From contig JALOLF010000065.1 in NCBI GenBank assembly GCA_025456085.1, forward strand, positions 1 to 38,959: a DNA stretch of 38,959 nucleotides. Direction: 5' to 3'. The notes beneath the pieces are model-generated. The model searched no databases, was not told the DNA's origin, and saw only the letters and a program-made list of their open reading frames with translations. Below, piece by piece: positions 33,198-38,959 of this stretch. A program made the position numbers and the translations under genes. Within the stretch, counting starts at the first letter, position 1. Every line of letters begins with the position of its first letter. This DNA comes from Acidimicrobiales bacterium. GTDB lineage: Bacteria > Actinomycetota > Acidimicrobiia > Acidimicrobiales > Acidimicrobilacustridaceae.

Positions 33198-34436
33198 TCA
33201 GCGGCGCAGCAGGTCCTTGGCGATGGCGACGATCTGCAGCTCGTCGGTGCCGGCGTAGATCTGCAGCACCTTGGCGTCGCGGGCCAGCTGCTCGACGCGG
33301 TACTCGGCCATGTAGCCGTTGCCGCCGAAGAGCTGCACCGCCTCCATGGCGACCTCCGTCGCGGCGCGGGCGGAGTAGAGCTTCATGGCCGACGCCTCGG
33401 CGAAGGTGAGGCCCTTGCCGGCCTGCGCCACCTCGATGGAGCGGAACACGAGGTTCTCGACGTTCAGCCGGGCGACCTCCATGCGGGCCAGCTTCTCCTG
33501 GATGAGCTGGAAGTTGCCGATGGGCTGGCCGAACTGGACCCGGTCCTTGGCATAGCCGACGCTCAGCTCGAGGCACTCCTCGATGATGCCCAGGGCCATG
33601 GCGGCCACGCCCGAGCGCTCCATGGAGAAGGTGTCCTTGGCGCCCTCACGACCACCGGAGGGTACGTCCTCGGTCTCGCCCACGAGGCGGTCCCGCCCCA
33701 CGCGCACGTCGTTCAGGAACAGCTGCCCGGTGGGCGAGGAGTGCATGCCCATCTTGCGCAGGGGCGGCGACTGCTCCAGGCCCGGCATGCCCGAGTCGAG
33801 CACGAAGGACAGGATCTTGCGCTCCGCCGGAGGGTTGCCTTCGTCGAGCTTGCAGATGAACACGATGGTGTCGGCGTAGGGCCCGTTGGTGATGAAGGTC
33901 TTCGAGCCGTTCAGCAGATACTCGTCGCCGTCGCGCCGGGCGGTGGACTTCATGGAGCCGAAGGCGTCCGAACCCGAATCGGGCTCCGTGATGGCCCACG
34001 CACCGACCTTGTCGAGGGTGAGCAGGTCGGGCACCCACCGTTCCTTCTGGGCGATGGTGCCCCGGCTGTTGATGGCCGCTGCGGTGAGGCCCATCGACAC
34101 GCCCATGGCGGTCACCATGCCCGGGGAGACCCGGCACAACTCGATGATGGGCAGCATGGTCAGCGACGGGTCCGAGCCTCCCTCGCGCGTGGGCTTCTCG
34201 GGGACGGGCTCGCCCTTGGCCTTCGCCTCCTCGACCGCACGCTCGAACTCGATCTGGCGCTTGAAGCGCTCGCGTGCCATGGCGTCCATGCCGAAGGTGG
34301 CGAAGAGCTTGCGCAGCACGTCGTACGGGGGCGTGTCGCCGTGCTCGAACTCCTCCACACGCGGTCGGATCTCCTTGTTGATGAAGTCCCGCACCGCATC
34401 GCGGATCATGACCTGCTCGTCGGACCACTCGAACAC
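33198..34436 (-). CDS. Acyl-CoA dehydrogenase family protein with charged insertion
   Basis: A 412-residue flavoenzyme of the ACAD family: AWAITEPDSGSDAFGSM (147-162), NGSKTFITNG (176-185), GNGYMAEYRVEQLARDAKVLQIYAGTDELQ at the C-terminus. The MCAD Glu position is Ala (YAGT). Glu273 in FSMERSGVA is the likely base. A highly charged stretch at about 58-92 (RFKRQIEFERAVEEAKAKGEPVPEK) is inserted between the N-terminal helices and is not usual for the family. The GTG at 34436 has an AAGGGGG ribosome site. A TACGAT box at 34497-34492 with TCGACC 17 bases further upstream is a plausible promoter. Confidence 0.9.
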   Translation of the reverse strand: MFEWSDEQVMIRDAVRDFINKEIRPRVEEFEHGDTPPYDVLRKLFATFGMDAMARERFKRQIEFERAVEEAKAKGEPVPEKPTREGGSDPSLTMLPIIELCRVSPGMVTAMGVSMGLTAAAINSRGTIAQKERWVPDLLTLDKVGAWAITEPDSGSDAFGSMKSTARRDGDEYLLNGSKTFITNGPYADTIVFICKLDEGNPPAERKILSFVLDSGMPGLEQSPPLRKMGMHSSPTGQLFLNDVRVGRDRLVGETEDVPSGGREGAKDTFSMERSGVAAMALGIIEECLELSVGYAKDRVQFGQPIGNFQLIQEKLARMEVARLNVENLVFRSIEVAQAGKGLTFAEASAMKLYSARAATEVAMEAVQLFGGNGYMAEYRVEQLARDAKVLQIYAGTDELQIVAIAKDLLRR

Positions 34437-34491
34437 GTCGGCCCCCTTCGTCGCCCGGCGCCAGTGGACGCTCCACCTGGCTCGTCCTTAC

Positions 34492-34497
34492 ATCGTA
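34492..34497 (-). promoter_or_regulatory. Candidate promoter of acyl-CoA dehydrogenase gene (TCGACC-17-TACGAT)
   Basis: TACGAT -10 box on the minus strand, with TCGACC at 34520-34515 as a possible -35 element at 17-base spacing. The leader to the GTG at 34436 is about 50 bases. Confidence 0.4.
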
Positions 34498-34594
34498 GGT
34501 GCCGCTCGGGCGATGGTCGACCCCAGCGGCCATCCCGTCGGGTGGCCACGCTCGGAGCCCACCGCCGCGCCCCGAACGCCCAGGATGCGCCGGG

Positions 34595-34600
34595 TAGAGT
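34595..34600 (+). promoter_or_regulatory. Candidate -10 box of OafA-like gene (TAGAGT)
   Basis: TAGAGT preceded by GGG, the commonest -10 context in this window. It implies a long leader of about 180 bases before 34788. Confidence 0.4.
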
Positions 34601-34767
34601 GTCGTCTCCGCGCTGCCCCCGGGGAAGGCACCGCCCCGTCCAGCGATCCACCTGCGGACCCACCGCCCGAGCAAAGGCCGAATGCCGCGCCAGCACCCCT
34701 CCGCCCGCGAGCCCCACTGCAGCCGGCGCCCTTCGGCAGCCGGACGGGCGGTGCTGCCTCGGGGCCG

Positions 34768-34791
34768 GTGACGTACGAGGTCCGACCGTGA
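34768..34791 (+). other. Mini-ORF (7 aa) overlapping the OafA-like start by GTGA
   Basis: GTG at 34768 encodes VTYEVRP and stops at TGA 34789-34791, sharing GTGA with the main start at 34788. Unlike the other mini-ORFs it lies deep inside a leader and would need internal loading. Confidence 0.25.
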
Positions 34792-37511
34792 CGCTCGTCG
34801 ACGAACCGGCTCCCGGCCGCGACACCGCCCCGACGACGCCGACGGGCGGTACACGCCAGGGCCACCTGCCCTACTTCCCTGCCCTCGACGGCCTGCGCGG
34901 TCTCGCCGTGATCGCCGTGGTGCTCTTCCACGCCGGGTTCGGATGGGCCAGCGGCGGGTTCCTGGGCGTGTCGACCTTCTTCACGTTGTCGGGCTTCCTC
35001 ATCACCGCGCTGCTCCTCGCCGAGCGCTCCGCCACCGGCCGCGTCGACCTCCGTGCCTTCTGGAGACGGCGCTTCCGGCGGCTCATGCCCGCCGCCCTGG
35101 CCGCCCTGGCCCTCGCCGTGCTGTACGGCCTGGCGGCCGCCGATCCGGTGCAGCAGGCGCGTCTCGGCGGCGACGTGGTCGCCAGCCTGGCGTACGTCGC
35201 GAACTGGCGCTTCATCATCAGCGGGCAGTCCTACGCCGACCTGTTCGCGCAGCCGTCGCCGGTGCTGCACTTCTGGAGCCTCGCCATCGAGGAGCAGTTC
35301 TACCTGTTGTACCCCCTGCTGGCATTCGTGGTGCTGGGCGTCCTGCGGTGGGGTCGACGGGCCTTCGGCTGGCTGCTCGTGGCGCTGATCGCCGTCTCCC
35401 TGGCGATGACCCTCGGTGCGGGCTTCTCCGACGACCGCATCTACTGGGGGACCGACACCAGAGCGGCCGAACTGCTCGTCGGCGGCCTGCTCGCCATGGT
35501 GATCTACCGACGTCGGGTCACGCGCCGCATCGCCTCCGACAACGCCGTGCAGGGCTGGATCAGCCTGGTCGGGGTCGGCGCGCTGATCGCCACCGTGACG
35601 CTGTGGGTGACCACCTCCCAACGCGACGACTGGCTCTACCGGGGTGGGCTCAGCGCCTACTCGCTGCTCTCGGCGGCGGTGATCCTGGCCGCGGTGTGCC
35701 CCATCGGACCGATCCGCGCCCTGCTGGGCTCCGAGCCGCTGCGCCGCCTCGGACTGATCTCCTACGGCGTCTACCTCTACCACTGGCCCGTGTTCCTGTG
35801 GATCAGCGAGGCCCGTACCGGCTGGCCCACCCTGGTGGTGCTGGTCGTGCGCCTCGCCGTGACGTTCGCACTGGCGATCACCTCGTACCACGTGCTCGAG
35901 ATCCCGGTTCGCCGAGGGTTGGGTCTGATGGGGTGGCGACCCGCCCGGGTGGCACCGGTGGCGGTGGTGGCCATCGGCGGGCTCGCCGTGCTGGCGTCCG
36001 CGCTGGCTCCGCCGCCGGTCATCGACTTCGCCGCCGCCGAGCGCGAGCTGGCCGAGATCGACGACGTGCCCCCCGCCCCACCGGTCGATCCCGCCGCCAC
36101 CGAGCCGCCGCCGGCACGCATGACGATGTTCGGCGACTCCACCGCGGTGCTCACCTCCTACGGTCTGCACGGATGGGCCGACGCCACGGGTACGGCACAG
36201 TTCGTCGGCGGCATGGCCCGCCTCGGCTGCGGCATCGGTCGGGGCGGCGAGCGGGCCTCCGGCGACGACGAGGGGCAGATCCCCGATCACTGCAACCACT
36301 GGGACATCACCTGGCCCCAGGAGGTGCGCGAGACGCAGTCCAACGTCGCCGTCATCCAGATCGGCCCCTGGGAGGTGGCGGACCGGCGGCTGTCGCCCGA
36401 CGAGCCATGGGTGCACCTGGGCGATCCCGTCTACGACGACTATCTGCGAGACGAGATGCTGCTGGCCACCGACCTGCTCGCCGCGCAGGGTGCGGTCGTC
36501 GTCTGGTTGACCAGCCCCCCGGTGGGGGCACCGCCCGGCCAGGACCCCATCACCCTGCGCGGCCAGGGCGCCGAGCCCGAGCGCATGGAGCGGCTCAACC
36601 AGCTCATCGAGGAGCTGCCGCGACTCCGCCCCGGCTCGGCCCAGGTGGTCGACCTGGCGGACTGGCTGGCGACATCCGGGGAGGACGCGCGGCTGCGACC
36701 CGACGGCGTGCACTTCGGCAAGTCCGAGGCTCGCGAGGTGTCGGACCGGTTCCTCGGAACGGCCATCGTGGAGGCCTACGAACGGGGTTGGCGCGAGACC
36801 CGCGACCGCCAGCCGACGACCGGCAGCGCCCCCTCCACCAGCGCCTTCATGGGCGACCCGCTCGAGGTCCTGGTGACGGGCGACGAGACCGCCCTGCCCA
36901 TCGCAGAGGGTCTCGCCGCCTGGGGCGACGAGACCGGGGCCGTGGAGGTCACCACCGCCGTGCAGAAGGGCTGCGGGCTCGTGCCGTCCGAGCGACGACA
37001 GGTCGACGGACGCCAGCAGCCCACACCCGCGGCCTGCGACACGATGGCCCTGGGCATGCTCCAGGCCTCGGCGGCCGTGGCCCCCGAGGTGGTGCTGGTC
37101 GTGGTCGGCGGGTGGGACACCACCGATCACCGGTTCCCAGGGGACACCACGTGGCGCGGCCCCGGCGATCCGACGTTCGACCAGACCGTACGGGACGTCT
37201 ACGGTCGACAGGTCGACGCGCTGGCCGAGTCGGGCGCCCGGGTGATCTGGCTCGCCTACCCGACCGTCGACACGGGTCACGACGACGACGCGGCGCGCGC
37301 GGCAGCGGTGAACCGCATCGTCTACGAGCTCGCCCAGGACCGCCGCGACACCATGGACGTGATCGACTTCGGTGCGTGGATCGCGCAGCGTCCGGAGGGC
37401 GACGTCCGCCCCGACGGTGTCGTGGTCGGTGACGACTTCACCGACGACGTGGCGCTCTGGCTGGGCCCGGAGCTCGTCCGACGCTACGACGACTACCAGG
37501 CCAGCGGCTGA
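34788..37511 (+). CDS. OafA/YrhL-type membrane acyltransferase with two SGNH-like domains
   Basis: A 907-residue protein. Residues 28-420 are an acyltransferase-3 domain with about ten membrane helices: LDGLRGLAVIAVVLFHAG with catalytic His48, GVSTFFTLSGFLIT, FWSLAIEEQFYLLYP and ISYGVYLYHWPVF. A linker rich in Pro follows. Then comes an SGNH domain (about 440-670) with Ser451 in FGDSTAV and the Asp639/His642 pair in PDGVHFG. A second SGNH-like unit (about 690-907) has GDE (698-700) in place of GDS and PDGVVVG with Val879 in place of His, so it cannot be an SGNH hydrolase. OafA-type proteins add acetyl or similar groups to cell-surface sugars. The GTG at 34788 is set by family alignment. Confidence 0.88.
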   Translation: MTLVDEPAPGRDTAPTTPTGGTRQGHLPYFPALDGLRGLAVIAVVLFHAGFGWASGGFLGVSTFFTLSGFLITALLLAERSATGRVDLRAFWRRRFRRLMPAALAALALAVLYGLAAADPVQQARLGGDVVASLAYVANWRFIISGQSYADLFAQPSPVLHFWSLAIEEQFYLLYPLLAFVVLGVLRWGRRAFGWLLVALIAVSLAMTLGAGFSDDRIYWGTDTRAAELLVGGLLAMVIYRRRVTRRIASDNAVQGWISLVGVGALIATVTLWVTTSQRDDWLYRGGLSAYSLLSAAVILAAVCPIGPIRALLGSEPLRRLGLISYGVYLYHWPVFLWISEARTGWPTLVVLVVRLAVTFALAITSYHVLEIPVRRGLGLMGWRPARVAPVAVVAIGGLAVLASALAPPPVIDFAAAERELAEIDDVPPAPPVDPAATEPPPARMTMFGDSTAVLTSYGLHGWADATGTAQFVGGMARLGCGIGRGGERASGDDEGQIPDHCNHWDITWPQEVRETQSNVAVIQIGPWEVADRRLSPDEPWVHLGDPVYDDYLRDEMLLATDLLAAQGAVVVWLTSPPVGAPPGQDPITLRGQGAEPERMERLNQLIEELPRLRPGSAQVVDLADWLATSGEDARLRPDGVHFGKSEAREVSDRFLGTAIVEAYERGWRETRDRQPTTGSAPSTSAFMGDPLEVLVTGDETALPIAEGLAAWGDETGAVEVTTAVQKGCGLVPSERRQVDGRQQPTPAACDTMALGMLQASAAVAPEVVLVVVGGWDTTDHRFPGDTTWRGPGDPTFDQTVRDVYGRQVDALAESGARVIWLAYPTVDTGHDDDAARAAAVNRIVYELAQDRRDTMDVIDFGAWIAQRPEGDVRPDGVVVGDDFTDDVALWLGPELVRRYDDYQASG

Positions 37512-37564
37512 CCACGACGCGCCCCGGTGGAGGCCGACGTGGAAGAATCCCCTCGGCCGTGCGG

Positions 37565-37601
37565 CTGCGGCCGGCCCGTCGACACACCCGGCGGGCCGCA
37601 G
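37565..37601 (+). promoter_or_regulatory. Strong stem-loop just upstream of the kinase-like gene
   Basis: CTGCGGCC (37565-37572) pairs with GGCCGCAG (37594-37601), with further G/C pairing inside. It ends 24 bases before the GTG at 37626 and lies between the OafA-like stop and the AAGGACGG ribosome site. It could be a terminator of the upstream gene or a leader structure; no T-run follows. Confidence 0.4.
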
Positions 37602-37625
37602 TCTCCAGACAAGGACGGACACCAG

Positions 37626-38959
37626 GTGGACATCCCGGGGTACCGAGACTTCGAGGTCGTCGGACGCGACAGCACGTCGGTGATCTACAAGGCCTATCAG
37701 GAGCAGTTCGGGCGGACCGTCCAGGTCAAGGTGCTCTCGGTGGGGAACGTGGAGGAACGACTCCGCCGCCGCTTCCAGCGCGAGTGCGCGGCGACCGGTC
37801 GACTCACCGGTCACCCGAACATCGCCACGGTGCTCGACTCGGGCTTCACCAGCGAGGGCAGCCCCTACATCGCCACCGCCCACTACGCCCACGGCACCCT
37901 GGCCGACCGGCTGGAGCGGCAGGGGCCGCTCCCCCTCGACGAGGTGCTGCGCATCGGCGTCAAGGTCGCAGGCGCCCTCGAGGCGGTCCACCAGGCCGAC
38001 ATCGTGCACCGCGACCTCAACCCGGGGAACCTCCTCGAGTCGGGCTACGGCGAGCCGGCCCTCACCGGGTTCGGCATCTCGGCCATCGATCCCGCCCAGC
38101 AGGGCATGACCATGGCCCAGTCCTTCGCTCCGGTGCACACGCCACCCGAGGTCATCAACGGCAAGCAGGCCACGGCGGCCTCCGACGTCTACCAGCTCGG
38201 CTCCACGCTGTACGCCCTGCTCGCCGGGCACGGCCCCTTCGAGCAGGAGGGCGCCAGCCTCGTACAGCTGCTCCGCGCCATCCAGGAAGCCGACGTGCCC
38301 CCGATCGAGGGCGTCCCCGACGATGTGCTCACGGTGCTGCGCAAGGCGATGGCCAAGGATCCCGCCAACCGCTACCAGACCGCGGGCGAGCTCGGTGCGC
38401 AGCTCCAGGCCCTGCAGGCCGAGCTGGGCTTCACCCGCACCGACCTGGTCGCGGCCGTCGAGGAGCCCACGGGCGGCGCGCGCCGGCCTGCGGCCGCCAC
38501 GACCGTGCTGCCCCCGGACGTGTCGGCTGCTCTGGCCGAGCGCAGCGGCACCGGCTCGGCCGAGGGCATCATCCCGCCGCCGCCCGGCGCTGCGGCGGTG
38601 ACGCCGCCTGCTCCCGCTCCGCCCCAGTCGCCCCCCGGCACGGCACCGCCCCCCGGCACGGCACCGCCCCCCGGCACGGCCCCACCGGCCGACGCCCCCG
38701 GCCCGACCCCACCACCGGCCCCGCACCCCGGTGGCACCCCCACCCGCGGCGCCCCCACCCGGTCTGGCACCACCACCCGCGGACGCACCCTTCCCGACAC
38801 CACCACCGGCGCCGCCCCTGCAACAGCCGGTGACCCCGCCCGCGCCCCCACCCGGTATGGCGCCCCCACCCGGTATGGCACCCCCACCCGGTATGGCACC
38901 CCCACCCGGTATGGCACCCCCACCCGGTATGGCACCCCCACCCGGTATGGCACCCCCAC
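37626..38959 (+). CDS. Ser/Thr-kinase-fold protein with degenerate catalytic motifs (probable pseudokinase), cut by window end
   Basis: Starts VDIPGYRDFEVVGRDSTSVIYKAY at GTG 37626, 7 bases after AAGGACGG. The fold is that of a bacterial Hanks kinase (residues 1-270), but key sites are changed. The glycine loop reads GRDSTS. The catalytic loop is HRDLNPGN, with Lys replaced by Asn132. DFG has become GFG, so the Mg-binding Asp is Gly148. Lys35 and the HRD Asp130 remain. After residue 280 comes a Pro/Ala-rich tail with PPPGTA repeats. From about 38725 the tail makes more sense in another frame (APPPGMA repeats), suggesting a base error or real frameshift. No stop is reached in the window. Likely a scaffold or regulator rather than an active kinase. 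Confidence 0.78.
   Translation, partial: MDIPGYRDFEVVGRDSTSVIYKAYQEQFGRTVQVKVLSVGNVEERLRRRFQRECAATGRLTGHPNIATVLDSGFTSEGSPYIATAHYAHGTLADRLERQGPLPLDEVLRIGVKVAGALEAVHQADIVHRDLNPGNLLESGYGEPALTGFGISAIDPAQQGMTMAQSFAPVHTPPEVINGKQATAASDVYQLGSTLYALLAGHGPFEQEGASLVQLLRAIQEADVPPIEGVPDDVLTVLRKAMAKDPANRYQTAGELGAQLQALQAELGFTRTDLVAAVEEPTGGARRPAAATTVLPPDVSAALAERSGTGSAEGIIPPPPGAAAVTPPAPAPPQSPPGTAPPPGTAPPPGTAPPADAPGPTPPPAPHPGGTPTRGAPTRSGTTTRGRTLPDTTTGAAPATAGDPARAPTRYGAPTRYGTPTRYGTPTRYGTPTRYGTPTRYGTP
38631..38684 (+). repeat. 18-bp tandem repeat (3 copies) encoding PPGTAP
   Basis: Three copies of an 18-base unit (ccccccggcacggcaccg) in the Pro-rich tail of the kinase-like gene; the third copy diverges at its end. 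Confidence 0.75.
38843..38959 (+). repeat. 18-bp tandem repeat (6 full copies plus part) running off the window
   Basis: Units of gcccccacccggtatggc type repeat every 18 bases, with GGTATGG ending at 38860, 38878, 38896, 38914, 38932 and 38950, and a seventh partial copy at the edge. Copies are nearly identical (first two differ by one base). In the more natural frame they encode APPPGM. Confidence 0.93.

Larger units (their letters stand above)
34437..34787. other. Divergent intergenic region with two promoters
   Basis: A 351-base gap between the acyl-CoA dehydrogenase (minus) and the OafA-like gene (plus). It holds TACGAT (34497-34492, minus) and TAGAGT (34595-34600, plus). The plus-strand leader would be about 180 bases long. 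A 7-codon GTG frame (34768-34791, VTYEVRP) overlaps the OafA start as GTGA but has no -10 box next to it. I see no convincing larger gene; a Pro/Ala-rich frame of 92 codons from 34512 looks non-coding. Confidence 0.5.

Noticed and set aside
34512-34791. A 92-codon Pro/Ala-rich frame in the divergent gap
   Set aside because: It spans the TAGAGT promoter of the next gene, has no ribosome site or leaderless layout, and shows no conserved motif.
34488-38726. Open frame of 1412 codons on the minus strand
   Set aside because: Antisense to the OafA-like and kinase-like genes, whose motifs are clear. Its composition is typical of a shadow frame.
38372-38959. Minus-strand frame with repeated GVPYRV units
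   Set aside because: It is only the reverse reading of the 18-bp tandem repeat in the kinase-like gene tail.
38843-38959. Short regular repeats that might suggest a CRISPR array
   Set aside because: Units are directly adjacent 18-mers with no spacers and encode a Pro-rich protein tail.

Overview
This window is very GC-rich and almost entirely coding. It reads as a chromosomal stretch of an actinobacterium. Three things support that: a mycothiol ligase (mshC), an F420-dependent NADPH reductase (npdG) and an InhA-type enoyl-ACP reductase. GTG starts are common, and many genes have a TANNNT -10 box placed only 6-9 bases before the start codon (leaderless layout). Placement in the class Acidimicrobiia is my inference from overall gene style, not something proven by the sequence.

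Layout. 1-3530 (minus): npdG, mshC, a DUF1622 membrane protein, a PlsC-type acyltransferase and the 5' end of thrS. 3592-12577: an unusual signalling/export block made of a dynamin-like GTPase (+), a signal-less subtilisin-like protease (-), a GAF-domain protein (-), a very large FHA-ABC exporter-cNMP fusion (-) and a transmembrane Ser/Thr kinase (+). The three minus genes overlap by ATGA/GTGA and are surely co-translated. 12628-18528: fabI/inhA, a phosphotransferase plus secreted M23 endopeptidase pair, and two CBS/DUF21 (CNNM) membrane proteins, one of them broken. 18525-20738: an ABC ATPase, argF and an SRPBCC protein. 20789-25562 (minus): a thiamine operon, TPP riboswitch-thiN-thiB-thiP-thiQ. 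25597-28608: a CPBP membrane protease, an LCAD-like acyl-CoA dehydrogenase and a membrane-anchored protein with a duplicated domain. 28637-34436 (minus): a 1480-residue P-type ATPase and a second acyl-CoA dehydrogenase. 34788-37511: an OafA-type acyltransferase with two SGNH-like domains, the second degenerate. 37626-end: a kinase-fold protein with mutated catalytic motifs, running off the window in an 18-bp tandem repeat.

The most interesting material is (i) the block at 3.6-12.6 kb, which combines phospho-threonine recognition, cyclic-nucleotide-type sensing, GAF sensing, an exporter, a cytosolic protease, a dynamin-like GTPase and a kinase, and looks like a signal-gated export or membrane-remodelling system with no function I can name; and (ii) a recurring regulatory layout in which a leaderless mini-ORF of 9-11 codons starts right behind the -10 box and ends in the GTGA that opens the main gene (three clear cases). 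Reading-frame breaks are seen in the kinase at 11.62 kb, the CNNM gene at 16.86 kb and probably the kinase tail at 38.73 kb. Two lie in C-rich low-complexity sequence, so both real mutation and assembly error must be considered.
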